Below are positions 1-7,532 of a stretch of 64,000 nt of DNA, one piece after another. This stretch comes from Paenibacillus bovis (GTDB lineage: Bacteria; Bacillota; Bacilli; Paenibacillales; Paenibacillaceae). The notes under the pieces were generated by a model that was given only the letters and a program-made list of their open reading frames with translations, was not told the origin of the DNA and made no database searches. How positions within the stretch are numbered: position 1 is the stretch's first letter; each line of letters starts with the position of its first letter. Where the stretch lies: contig NZ_CP013023.1 of the NCBI RefSeq assembly GCF_001421015.2, positions 2,535,501 through 2,599,500 of the forward strand. Reading direction: 5' to 3'. The position numbers were made by a program, and so were the translations under genes.

Positions 1-814
1 TCATTTTGGCTACCATTTCATTGAACTTATGATTGATAATACCGAGGTCATCGGTACCAGTCTTGATATGAATATCGAGATTTCCTTTGCTCACTTCTTC
101 AATACCACGAATCAGTTCACGGATTGGAGACAGCGTTTTGCGTACGATAAAGAATTGTACCAGGAAGATCAGGATCAGGAAGATTACCATGATAGTAATA
201 CCACGTACCAGCAGCTGATGAAGGCCATCCGGTACTGCACTTGCATCGGCATCAACGCCAAAGTAAGCGAAGATTTCACCGTTGGAGTTTTTGATTGGAT
301 ACAGAATCGTTGTCCAGAGTCCGAAATCATCGGAGTAGAAGCTTGTAAAAGTGGTCTGGCCGGTTGCCATCATTTCTTTTACACCATTTACAATCGTTTC
401 TGGTTGCTCATACAGATCGCCGATATTCATTTTGCCTTCTTTGAGGGCTTCCATCAGCTTGGTTGGAACGGCTACGAGAGAAGTCTGGTTACCGTTAGCC
501 AGTTCAGTACCGAATACATAGGCTTGAGCAATATTCGGATTGTATTTATTAACATTATCCAGATAGGAGCGAAGTTCGCTTTGAGTGGCGCCTTCGTAAC
601 TTTTTTCGGTCATGGCCTGTTGAACTTGTTGAGCGGTAATGCCCTGTGCAAATGTGTCGGTTACGGCCTGAATCTGTCCATGCAGCTGATCAATCAGAAT
701 CGTCTTCTGGGTAAAGTAACTGCTCACCAGCAAGATAACACCGATCAGTAAAATGTTAATTGCCGAGATTAATAGGTTTTTCGTGAAAAAGGATAAACTG
801 CTTATCTTCTTCAA
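1..814 (-). CDS. Methyl-accepting chemotaxis protein, N-terminal part
   Basis: Read on the minus strand from a TTG codon at 814-812, with an AGGAG ribosome site at 827-823 placed 8 bases upstream. The 271 visible codons give a short cytoplasmic start, a first membrane helix (about residues 12-33), an extracytoplasmic sensor region of about 170 residues, a second membrane helix (about 201-221) and the beginning of a HAMP domain (motif LSPIRELIRGIEEVSKGNLD). This is the standard layout of a transmembrane chemoreceptor that passes ligand binding to CheA/CheW. The methylation and signalling region lies beyond the left edge. The extracellular part resembles a dCache/sCache-like sensor in its FxSFYSDDFG..TTILYPI..NGEI stretch, but the ligand cannot be told. 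The + strand open frame over the same bases is a shadow. Confidence 0.88.
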   Translation of the reverse strand, partial: MKKISSLSFFTKNLLISAINILLIGVILLVSSYFTQKTILIDQLHGQIQAVTDTFAQGITAQQVQQAMTEKSYEGATQSELRSYLDNVNKYNPNIAQAYVFGTELANGNQTSLVAVPTKLMEALKEGKMNIGDLYEQPETIVNGVKEMMATGQTTFTSFYSDDFGLWTTILYPIKNSNGEIFAYFGVDADASAVPDGLHQLLVRGITIMVIFLILIFLVQFFIVRKTLSPIRELIRGIEEVSKGNLDIHIKTGTDDLGIINHKFNEMVAKM

Positions 815-856
815 TTCTCTCACTCCTGTTTGAGGTAATAAAATCAATATAACAAG

Positions 857-874
857 GTCTTTGTGGACAAAGAC
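857..874. promoter_or_regulatory. Perfect 8-bp inverted repeat upstream of the chemoreceptor
   Basis: GTCTTTGT, two bases, ACAAAGAC: a perfect dyad centred about 50 bases upstream of the chemoreceptor start. Its size and place suit a repressor or activator operator in the chemoreceptor's control region, or a leader hairpin. No T-run follows on either strand, so a terminator is unlikely. The cognate protein is unknown. Confidence 0.4.
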
Positions 875-1230
875 TCCGTAAACATGGTGTGCGACGATAC
901 AGATCCAATACCAGCTAAGTTGTTTAGGTATTTTGAACCATTGATAATCAAGTAAATTTTTACAAGATTGCCTTCTATTGCAAGAATAGACCGGACGTGT
1001 AGCTAACGTGCACAAAATAATATGTCGGAAATTGTTGTCTAATATGTTATAGCACAAGGTAAATTTATTTTTGGATAAAATATAGTTCTAATAGCATGGT
1101 CTTTTTAGCCTACGTTTATATAACCCGTTTTGTTGATTTGAAACCAAAATATAAAAATAGATGACGGAATCAGCATTAAATTGATTTTGTAATTCTGATT
1201 TACTTGGGATAAAATGTAGCATAGAACAAA
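875..1230. other. AT-rich intergenic stretch, no gene seen
   Basis: Between the divergence-side dyad and the small coiled-coil gene there is AT-rich DNA with stops in all frames. I see no convincing ORF, RNA gene or sigma-D promoter. It presumably holds the chemoreceptor promoter and the 3' end of the neighbouring transcript. Confidence 0.4.
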
Positions 1231-1428
1231 TCAGGCGTGATATTTACCCTGGGGCTGATCCAGCACCCATTCAAGCATCATGGTCATATCATCAATTCTG
1301 GCCAATTGTTCATTCAGGGAAGTGTACGCCGCAGCTTCCGGCGTAAGTGTGGAGAGTCGGGCTTGCAGATTTCTTTTTTGCGTGTTCAATTCGCCTAGCT
1401 TGGATTTAATCTGATCTTCGGTTCGCAT
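1231..1428 (-). CDS. Small coiled-coil hypothetical protein (65 aa)
   Basis: An ATG start has an AAAGGAG site 8 bases upstream. The product is short, soluble and almost entirely helical: residues 5-55 have heptad-like spacing of leucines and many charged residues, ending in an aromatic VLDQPQGKYH tail. No catalytic motif or membrane segment is visible. It resembles the small uncharacterised coiled-coil proteins common in Paenibacillus, but I do not recognise a named family. The good ribosome site supports it as a real gene. Confidence 0.6.
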   Translation of the reverse strand: MRTEDQIKSKLGELNTQKRNLQARLSTLTPEAAAYTSLNEQLARIDDMTMMLEWVLDQPQGKYHA

Positions 1429-1607
1429 ATGAGTGGCTCCTTTGAGTTGTGAATCGGCAGGATTGGACTGTGTGTATTCACCAGTCCCTAGTATAGTTCA
1501 AATGATCCATGAAATCCATGGATGAGCTGACTACATTTGCAGATAAATGCAGAATAGCTACAAAATAGGCGATTATACAAATTTGAGTGATGGAGTGAAA
1601 CGTTAAC

Positions 1608-2285
1608 ATGAATATCAAGCAGCTGGCTGCAGAGAAAGCAGTCGATTGGGTAGAAGATGGCATGATGGTTGGGCTGGGTACCGGTTCAACAGCAGTGTAC
1701 GCTATTCGCAAGCTCGGGGAACGCGTGCAACAGGGTTTACATATCAAAGCGGTTGCCACATCGGTCGAATCCGAGAAATTGGCAAAAGAGATGTCAATTC
1801 CTATTATTCCTTTCGCTGAAGTAGGACAGATTGATCTGACTATTGACGGTGCCGACGAAGTAGATCCGGACTTGAATCTGATCAAGGGTGGCGGCGGAGC
1901 GCTGCTGCGCGAGAAAATCGTTGCAGCTCGCAGTCGCCAGGTAATGATCGTAGCCGGAGACAATAAAGTGGTAAAACGTCTGGGTGCTTTCCCGTTGCCG
2001 GTGGAGGTCGTCACCTTTGCCCATGAGTGGACCATCGAAAAACTGGCAAGTATGGGCTGCACGCCGGTACTGCGCAAAACGGAATCCGGTGAAGTGTTTG
2101 TGACGGATAACGGCAACTACACGGTAGACTGTCATTTCAAGGAAATACTGAATCCGGCGCGTATGCACCGACAGCTGAATGATATTCCCGGCGTTGTCGA
2201 TAATGGGCTGTTTATCGGCATGGCCAGTACGGCGGTCATTGCCTACAATAGTGGAACAATAGAAATTTTGCGTGCAGGCAAATAA
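1608..2285 (+). CDS. rpiA: Ribose-5-phosphate isomerase A
   Basis: Interconverts ribose 5-phosphate and ribulose 5-phosphate in the non-oxidative pentose phosphate pathway; cytosolic. At 225 residues it has the usual family length. It shows the phosphate-binding GTGST loop (residues 24-28), the DGADE motif (80-84) and the KGGGGALLREK motif (93-103), which holds the catalytic glutamate and lysine of the family. The start is ATG at 1608, preceded by a GGAGTG site. It stands alone, followed by a strong hairpin terminator, so it is probably monocistronic. Confidence 0.95.
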   Translation: MNIKQLAAEKAVDWVEDGMMVGLGTGSTAVYAIRKLGERVQQGLHIKAVATSVESEKLAKEMSIPIIPFAEVGQIDLTIDGADEVDPDLNLIKGGGGALLREKIVAARSRQVMIVAGDNKVVKRLGAFPLPVEVVTFAHEWTIEKLASMGCTPVLRKTESGEVFVTDNGNYTVDCHFKEILNPARMHRQLNDIPGVVDNGLFIGMASTAVIAYNSGTIEILRAGK

Positions 2286-2377
2286 GCAAGATGCCGAATA
2301 TACACATTGTATATCGGACTCTGCTTCATTTTTTGTAATGAAAAGTAACCTAATGGTACAAACAATATTTCAAAATT

Positions 2378-2432
2378 AAAAATACCTTTGGGTACTGCAG
2401 CTGTATGGCAGCGTACCCACAAGGTATTTTTT
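2378..2432 (+). terminator. Rho-independent terminator after rpiA
   Basis: A long near-perfect stem: AAAAATACCTTTGGGTAC at 2378-2395 against GTACCCACAAGGTATTTTTT at 2413-2432, with a 17-base loop and a following T-rich stretch. The A-run before and T-run after the stem allow it to work in both directions. Confidence 0.85.
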
Positions 2433-2532
2433 AATTTATTTTTAGCATACTGGTCGATATCGAAATAAACATAGCGAGACAGCTCGTTTCTTTCCCAATT
2501 ATTTTCCCAATAATACATAAACAGAAAAATAT

Positions 2533-2581
2533 CTTAATGTGAAAATTAAGTATTGACAAAACTGCTTTTTTGCACTATCTT
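2533..2581 (+). promoter_or_regulatory. azoR promoter with overlapping dyad
   Basis: A near-consensus sigma-A promoter, TTGACA (2553-2558), 17 bases, TATCTT (2576-2581), lies about 55 bases before azoR. Immediately upstream is an inverted repeat CTTAAT-N6-ATTAAG (2533-2550), and further AATTAAG/CTAATTAAT half-sites lie downstream up to about 2610. AT-rich dyads of this kind are typical MarR-family operators, and a MarR gene lies directly downstream of azoR; that pairing is inference. Confidence 0.65.
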
Positions 2582-2637
2582 TAAATTAAGATTTACTAAT
2601 TAATAATTTCCCGTGAAATTGAAGGAGAGATATCAAT

Positions 2638-3264
2638 ATGTCCAAAGTATTATTCGTCAAAGCAAATAACCGTCCTGCCGATCAGGCAGTCAGCGTTCAA
2701 CTGTATGAAGCATTCCTGAACAGCTACAAAGCAGCTCATCCACAGGATGAAGTAGAAGAACTGGATCTGTTCGCAGAAAACCCTCCTTACTACGATGCAT
2801 TTGTACTGGGTGCAAACTTCAAGGCTTCCCAGGGTATGGAAGTAACTTCCGAAGAGCAGGCTGCTGTAGATCGCATCAACCGCTACATGAACCAATTCCT
2901 GGCTGCTGAGAAAGTTGTTATTGCTTTCCCACTGTGGAACTTCACAGTTCCTGCTGTACTGCACACGTACTTTGACTACCTGTCCCAAGCAGGCAAAACA
3001 TTCAAATACACTCCGGAAGGTCCTGTAGGACTGGCTGGCGGTAAAAAAGTAATGCTGCTGCATGCTAGCGGCGGTGTATATTCCGAAGGTCCTGGAGCAG
3101 ACATCGAACTGGCTGTAAGATATGTACGCACACTGCTCGGATTCTGGGGCATTACAGATGTAGAGAAATTCATTATTGAAGGTCACAATGCATTCCCTGA
3201 CCGTTCCCAACAGATCGTTGCTGAAGGTCTGGAACAAGCTGCTGAGACTGCAAAAGGCTTCTAA
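2638..3264 (+). CDS. azoR: FMN-dependent NADH-azoreductase
   Basis: A flavodoxin-fold NAD(P)H quinone/azo reductase of 208 residues, the usual AzoR length. The N-terminal VLFVKAN strand and the PLWNFTVPAVLHTYFDYL block (about residues 100-117) with downstream GKTFKYT form the FMN-binding surface typical of the family. It reduces quinones and azo bonds by two electrons, a detoxification role against electrophile and quinone stress. The start has an AAGGAG site 7-8 bases upstream. The promoter is strong with dyad elements, and the next gene is a MarR regulator, the common arrangement for quinone-responsive control in Firmicutes. Confidence 0.9.
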   Translation: MSKVLFVKANNRPADQAVSVQLYEAFLNSYKAAHPQDEVEELDLFAENPPYYDAFVLGANFKASQGMEVTSEEQAAVDRINRYMNQFLAAEKVVIAFPLWNFTVPAVLHTYFDYLSQAGKTFKYTPEGPVGLAGGKKVMLLHASGGVYSEGPGADIELAVRYVRTLLGFWGITDVEKFIIEGHNAFPDRSQQIVAEGLEQAAETAKGF

Positions 3265-3406
3265 GCTGCAATAGAATAAATTTTAGTCAATAAGCAAGTG
3301 ATATGTTAAAATAGGTAGCGTCTGTACAGTTGGTTCGTACTCTTTATTTCATTAATAAAGAAGAACACGTGCAGGCGCTCTTATATACTCGTAGGGAGGA
3401 CGCAGG

Positions 3407-3445
3407 ATGCATCCAACCGTTTTTAGCAGAGAGGAGGAAGTATGA
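3407..3445 (+). CDS. Putative 12-codon leader peptide upstream of the MarR gene
   Basis: An ATG with a GGGAGG site 7 bases upstream (3394-3399) opens a frame for MHPTVFSREEEV and ends in a TGA (3443-3445) that overlaps the first ATG of the MarR gene by ATGA. The frame also contains the MarR gene's own AGGAGG site. This layout fits a translated leader whose termination re-initiates MarR synthesis. It is far too short for any homology and could be chance, but the ribosome site and the stop/start overlap are both exact. Confidence 0.35.
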   Translation: MHPTVFSREEEV

Positions 3446-3927
3446 TGGAAGCCGAAATGAACATCAATAATCCAAACAGTGATGAGATGGAAGAGAAAGA
3501 ATCTCTTCATTTATTAATAGTATTATCCCGTACGTATCAATCAATCATGACGCATATTCATCGTGATATTCAGAGTTATGGACTGAATCCTACCGAATTT
3601 GGGGTGCTGGATTTCCTTTATCACAGCGAGACATCCCAGCCGCTGCAAAAGATCGGCGAAAAAGTATTGATTTCCAGCGGAAATATTACGTATGTCGTCG
3701 ACAAACTGGAAAAGAAAAATATGCTGTGCCGCAGAGCCTGTGAAGAAGATCGCCGCGTTATTTTTGCAGAGCTGACCCAGCAAGGCAAAGACTTTTTTGA
3801 AAGCATTTTTGCAGGACACAAAAAAGTAATTCAACATGCAATGGCTGGACTGGATCATGACGAGAAATTGCAGGTTATCCCGTTATTAAAAAAACTGGGC
3901 TTTGCAGCCGCCGGTAAAATAGTCTGA
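3442..3927 (+). CDS. MarR-family transcriptional regulator
   Basis: A 161-residue winged-helix regulator. The helix-turn-helix and wing run from about residue 45 to 110 (FGVLDFLYHSETSQPLQKIGEKVLISSGNITYVVDKLEKK..., then a basic ACEEDRRVIFAELT wing), flanked by dimerisation helices. MarR proteins repress as dimers and release DNA on binding phenols, quinones or on cysteine oxidation; one or two cysteines (LCRRAC) sit near the wing. The second ATG at 3445 has better spacing from AGGAGG (3432-3437) than the first. Likely target: azoR just upstream and itself (inference). Confidence 0.88.
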   Translation: MMEAEMNINNPNSDEMEEKESLHLLIVLSRTYQSIMTHIHRDIQSYGLNPTEFGVLDFLYHSETSQPLQKIGEKVLISSGNITYVVDKLEKKNMLCRRACEEDRRVIFAELTQQGKDFFESIFAGHKKVIQHAMAGLDHDEKLQVIPLLKKLGFAAAGKIV

Positions 3928-3928
3928 T

Positions 3929-3959
3929 CGGTAGAACTCCTACCGGTTGGACTTTTTTT
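3929..3959 (+). terminator. Terminator after the MarR gene
   Basis: CGGTAG (3929-3934), loop AACTC, CTACCG (3940-3945), followed a few bases later by a run of seven T (3953-3959). A short but clean intrinsic terminator starting just after the stop codon. Confidence 0.8.
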
Positions 3960-3980
3960 GTTGAAATAAGTGCAATATAT

Positions 3981-4012
3981 AATAGAACATAAAAAGAATA
4001 GAACATAAAAAG
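3981..4012 (+). repeat. 16-bp tandem duplication
   Basis: AATAGAACATAAAAAG occurs twice in direct tandem (3981-3996 and 3997-4012) with no mismatch. It lies in intergenic DNA after the MarR terminator. It may be simple slippage. Confidence 0.9.
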
Positions 4013-4082
4013 AATGGTTTTTAACACACGAGCGGCTGATCTCTGTGTTTTTTTATTTCCGGTCGGCAGCCACTTATAAATC

Positions 4083-4096
4083 CCCTGTATACAGGG
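4083..4096. promoter_or_regulatory. 14-bp perfect palindrome
   Basis: CCCTGTATACAGGG is a perfect palindrome in the 330-bp region between the MarR terminator and the ABM gene. The size suits a dimeric regulator site. It lies about 150 bases upstream of the candidate promoter at 4239, too far for a simple repressor site. The rest of 4013-4238 shows no gene. Confidence 0.35.
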
Positions 4097-4238
4097 TGTT
4101 TTGACCTGTTTATATAGGACAGACAGTTAGCGGAAGCAGCTAAATTGGTTGTATCGGAACTTGCTTAATTACGCAATGTATGGGAAAATTTCACTAATGA
4201 CTATTCAATAGCGGACAACGTTGTTGTAGGCGTTTAAC

Positions 4239-4265
4239 TTGACGGGCTCATGGATATGATATAAG
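4239..4265 (+). promoter_or_regulatory. Candidate promoter for the ABM/B12/histidine-kinase operon
   Basis: TTGACG (4239-4244), 15 bases, then an extended -10, TG-A-TATAAG (4257-4265). The short spacer is compensated by the TGn extension. It lies about 30 bases before the first gene of the set. Confidence 0.5.
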
Positions 4266-4295
4266 CTCGTAATTCATTTAGGGGGAAATAATTTC

Positions 4296-4601
4296 GTGTA
4301 TATTGTACAATCCATTGTCCAGGTGCCGGAACACAAAGCCGAAGAGCTGGTGGAAGTTTACCGTAACCGCAGCAGGTCAGTGGATCGGCAGCCGGGATTT
4401 GTATCTTTTCAACTTCTTCAGAGTGAGACTACACCGGGTGAATTGATCGTTCACATGTCCTGGGATACCAAAGAAAGTTATATGGCCTGGGTACAGAGCT
4501 CCGATTTCAAACGTATACATGAACTGGAAAAAGCATATCCAGATCAGGAACTAACAGATATCAAGCCTGCTGTCAGACGTTATCTGGTACGTGCGGAGTA
4601 G
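4296..4601 (+). CDS. Antibiotic biosynthesis monooxygenase (ABM) fold protein
   Basis: A 101-residue ferredoxin-like alpha/beta-barrel protein of the ABM superfamily, which includes the heme-degrading IsdG/HmoA/HmoB enzymes and quinone-forming monooxygenases. The pattern PGFVSFQLL, then SWDTKESYMAWVQSSDFKRIHE, matches the core of heme-degrading members, including the W and the distal H; the N-terminal Asn found in IsdG is not evident. The start is GTG with a GGGGG site upstream. It leads what looks like a three-gene operon with a B12-binding protein (34 bases downstream) and a histidine kinase, so a role in tetrapyrrole handling is tempting but is inference. Confidence 0.7.
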   Translation: MYIVQSIVQVPEHKAEELVEVYRNRSRSVDRQPGFVSFQLLQSETTPGELIVHMSWDTKESYMAWVQSSDFKRIHELEKAYPDQELTDIKPAVRRYLVRAE

Positions 4602-4635
4602 TCCTCTTTACTGACAAGTCAGGAGGTGTCCGCAG

Positions 4636-5715
4636 ATGGCCTTACAGGAAAAAGAAACAGCAGGACAACAATTAATTATAGAAGCAGACCGGCTTGCAGA
4701 ACAGGTTACCCATATGCAGTACCTGAAACAGCCAGATCTGTACCAGCGTTTTGGAGCCAAGGGTAGAGAGCGAACGAAACAGGATTCTTTGTACAGCTTG
4801 AGTTATTTAGCTGAGAGCGTACTTATGAAAAGTCCTGCTTTGTTCATGAACTATATCTCTTGGCTCAAATTGCTTTTAAGCGGTTATCGTGTAACCGAAG
4901 AAGATCTGATTGTGAATCTAGTAGCGATCAAACGGGTACTGCTTGATCATTTCGAACATAATGACAAATCCAGTGTAGTGGATTATCTGGATATGGGCAT
5001 TGACCATGTTCGCACAGTAGAGCTTCAGCAAACCTATATTACGGAAGATTCCGTACTGGGAGCAGAGGCCCGAGAATATCTGGAGTATCTGCTGCAGGCA
5101 GATCGCAAGCAAGCCTACACTCTTATTGTTACTCTACTCGATCAGGGAATCGCCATAAAAGATATTTATATTCATATTTTTCAGAAATCACAGTACGAAA
5201 TCGGTAGGTTATGGCAGATTAGCCGGATAAATGTCGCACAGGAGCATTATTGTACAGCTGCGACACAGAGTATTATCTCTCGATTATATCCATACTGGCT
5301 GCAAGCAAGCAGTTCTGGCAGACCGCGCCGACTGGTATCCGCCTGTGTCGGTACAGAGCAGCATGAGATTGGTATTCGGATGCTGACCGACTTTTTTGAA
5401 ATGGATGGCTGGGATACGTATTATCTGGGAGCCAATGTTCCCGACCACAGTCTGATTCAGTCTATTACAGATTACGAGGCGGATATTGTAGCCATTTCGG
5501 TAACTATGACCTTTCATGTTCATCTTGTTCATGAATTGATTGAGAAGATCAGGGCATCCGAGAAGACCGCACAGATCAAAATTATCGTCGGAGGGTTGCC
5601 TTTTAATATAGATCGGAGTCTCTGGAAACTGGTGGGAGCAGATGGTTATGCTCCGGATGCGAATGAAGCCATTCAATTGGCTGATACTCTGGTACCTGTG
5701 GCAGAACTCGGATAA
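4636..5715 (+). CDS. B12-binding protein with photoreceptor-type Wx9EH signature
   Basis: A 359-residue soluble protein. Residues about 25-125 form a helical N-terminal domain I do not recognise. Residues about 140-222 fit the four-helix cap of B12-dependent photoreceptors, with W193-x9-E203-H204, the Wx9EH signature of CarH/LitR-type light sensors that shields the upper face of adenosylcobalamin. Residues about 230-355 form the Rossmann-like B12 domain: E241-x-H243-x-x-G246 (the E/DxHxxG motif, H243 the lower cobalt ligand), then SVTMTF and a VGG turn (318-320). Unlike CarH it has no MerR DNA-binding domain. The start has a GGAGGTG site. The next gene is a hybrid histidine kinase lacking a sensor domain, so this protein may be its light or cobalamin input. 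Confidence 0.8.
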   Translation: MALQEKETAGQQLIIEADRLAEQVTHMQYLKQPDLYQRFGAKGRERTKQDSLYSLSYLAESVLMKSPALFMNYISWLKLLLSGYRVTEEDLIVNLVAIKRVLLDHFEHNDKSSVVDYLDMGIDHVRTVELQQTYITEDSVLGAEAREYLEYLLQADRKQAYTLIVTLLDQGIAIKDIYIHIFQKSQYEIGRLWQISRINVAQEHYCTAATQSIISRLYPYWLQASSSGRPRRLVSACVGTEQHEIGIRMLTDFFEMDGWDTYYLGANVPDHSLIQSITDYEADIVAISVTMTFHVHLVHELIEKIRASEKTAQIKIIVGGLPFNIDRSLWKLVGADGYAPDANEAIQLADTLVPVAELG

Positions 5716-5746
5716 ACCGGATCAGCCGGATTATAGGGAAGGGAAG

Positions 5747-7486
5747 ATGAATACAATGTCAAATGCAGAGCATGAAATCATGGTTTTGCGCAAAACGATT
5801 GAAGATCTTTCCCACCAGATTATCAATAGCAAACACCAGGAAGAACGAATTTTGTCCGAATTCTCTTCGATGAACAGCGAACTGGTCAATCTGCAGCGTC
5901 TGCTTGCCAAAAGCAATGCAGAGCTCAAGGCAGCACGGGAAGAAGCGGTCAATGCTAATCAGGCACGGGCCCGCTTTCTGGCGATTATGACCCACGAGAT
6001 ACGTACACCGATGAATGGTGTGATCGGCATGGCGGAGATTCTGCTATCCTCGGACCTCTCGGATGAACAGAAGCGCTCGGTACTGCTGATTCAGGAATCG
6101 GCCGAGCTGCTGCTCGGGATGATCAACAATATGCTGGATCTGTCCAAAATGGAAGCAGGCAAAATGCAGCTGCAGGAAAGTACGGTCAATATGCGCCTGC
6201 TGCTGGATCATATCATTCGTCTAATCGAACCAAAGGTACGCGAAAATGAAAATACCATTTCTGCATTTATTGATTATCGTGTAGAAAGTAACCTGATCGG
6301 CGACGGTGGACGAATTCGCCAGATCTTGCTGAATTTGCTCAGTAATGCGAATAAGTTTACCCAGAATGGTAAAATCGAGATCAGTATACAGCTGAAAGAA
6401 AATAGTGCAAATTTACAATCCCTCCACATTGAGGTGTCTGATACAGGCATCGGCATTGCGCCGGATCATCAAAAGAATCTATTCCAGCCCTATGCACAGG
6501 CAGACCGGCCGGAGCAGCAGGATGTGGAAGGAACCGGGCTGGGACTCTCCATCTGTAAGTCATTGGTAGAGTTAATGGAAGGAACAATTGATTTGAAAAG
6601 CGATAAAGGCAAAGGTTCTACGTTCTGGTTCGATATTCCACTCAAGAAAAGCCCGAAAGAATCGGAGCTGCTCGTTCAGACAAGAGCAAGCAGCAACGAG
6701 CAATCAGGCAGTCAGAACGAATCTTCAGTACCGCCTCTAGCTGTCAACCAGATGGAAAATCCGATTCTGATCGTAGAAGATAATCCGATCAACAGTCAGG
6801 TTATTCAGCTCCAATTAAAGAAAATGGGCATTACCAATGTGCATACAGCGATTAATGGACAAGAAGCGGTCTCTATCTATCTCAGTCATAATTATCTGAT
6901 GGTACTGATGGATAATCGAATGCCGGTAATGGACGGTTTTCAGGCTACACGCAAAATTCGCGAACTGGAAGCCACCGAGATGCGTGTAGCTGTTCCGATT
7001 ATTGCACTTACCGCGAATACCAGTCAGGAAGATCGGCAGCGTTGTCTGGATGTAGGTATGGACGATATTCTGACCAAGCCGGTGAATTTGGATAGTCTGA
7101 CTCGCATTATGCATAAATGGCTACCAGTTACGATTACTGAAAAAATTCTGGATATGAGTGTGATTCAGGAGATTATAGAATTAAATGAAGCCGGAGATCC
7201 GGAAGTACTGCGCACGCTGATTGGCATGTATCAGAGCGAGACACCAAAGAAGCTGGAACGATTGCGCAGACTGGCTGCTGCAGGTGACGCGGAAGCACTC
7301 GCAGACGCAGCCCATGAATTGAAATCGGGCAGTCTCAGTATTGGGATCAATCACTTATCCCAGCTGCTATCCGAGATTGAGAAAAAATCGCGCCAGCAGG
7401 ATATGCAGGACATATCACAAATGGTCGAAGCCTTGTTCCCTGCTTACGAAAAAGCCAAGAAAGAACTGGAACAGCTGGTAAATTAA
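5747..7486 (+). CDS. Soluble hybrid histidine kinase (HisKA-HATPase-REC-HPt)
   Basis: From ATG 5747, chosen because AGGGAAGGG precedes it and the longer frame would overlap the upstream gene, the protein has 579 residues. Order: coiled coil (about 8-70), HisKA with H83 in THEIRTP, HATPase with N box (NLLSNANKFT, about 196-205), DTGIGI (232-237) and GTGLGLS (262-268), receiver with E344/D345, phosphoacceptor D389 and K444, and HPt with H523 in AAHELKSGS. There is no membrane segment, PAS or GAF domain, so the signal must arrive by protein contact. Internal REC and HPt make a full phosphorelay, but no output domain is present and a separate response regulator is needed. Partner: very likely the B12 protein encoded 31 bases upstream (inference). 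Confidence 0.92.
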   Translation: MNTMSNAEHEIMVLRKTIEDLSHQIINSKHQEERILSEFSSMNSELVNLQRLLAKSNAELKAAREEAVNANQARARFLAIMTHEIRTPMNGVIGMAEILLSSDLSDEQKRSVLLIQESAELLLGMINNMLDLSKMEAGKMQLQESTVNMRLLLDHIIRLIEPKVRENENTISAFIDYRVESNLIGDGGRIRQILLNLLSNANKFTQNGKIEISIQLKENSANLQSLHIEVSDTGIGIAPDHQKNLFQPYAQADRPEQQDVEGTGLGLSICKSLVELMEGTIDLKSDKGKGSTFWFDIPLKKSPKESELLVQTRASSNEQSGSQNESSVPPLAVNQMENPILIVEDNPINSQVIQLQLKKMGITNVHTAINGQEAVSIYLSHNYLMVLMDNRMPVMDGFQATRKIRELEATEMRVAVPIIALTANTSQEDRQRCLDVGMDDILTKPVNLDSLTRIMHKWLPVTITEKILDMSVIQEIIELNEAGDPEVLRTLIGMYQSETPKKLERLRRLAAAGDAEALADAAHELKSGSLSIGINHLSQLLSEIEKKSRQQDMQDISQMVEALFPAYEKAKKELEQLVN

Positions 7487-7496
7487 AAGATCGGTT

Positions 7497-7532
7497 AGAG
7501 CCTGTTATGCGTAATGCATACAGGCTCTTTTT
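7497..7532 (+). terminator. Terminator after the hybrid kinase
   Basis: AGAGCCTGT (7497-7505) pairs with ACAGGCTCT (7520-7528), followed by TTTTT. It closes the ABM/B12/kinase transcript. Confidence 0.88.

Noticed and set aside
29..751. 240-codon + strand ORF
   Set aside because: It is the antisense shadow of the chemoreceptor, whose minus strand frame has a ribosome site, two membrane helices and a HAMP start.
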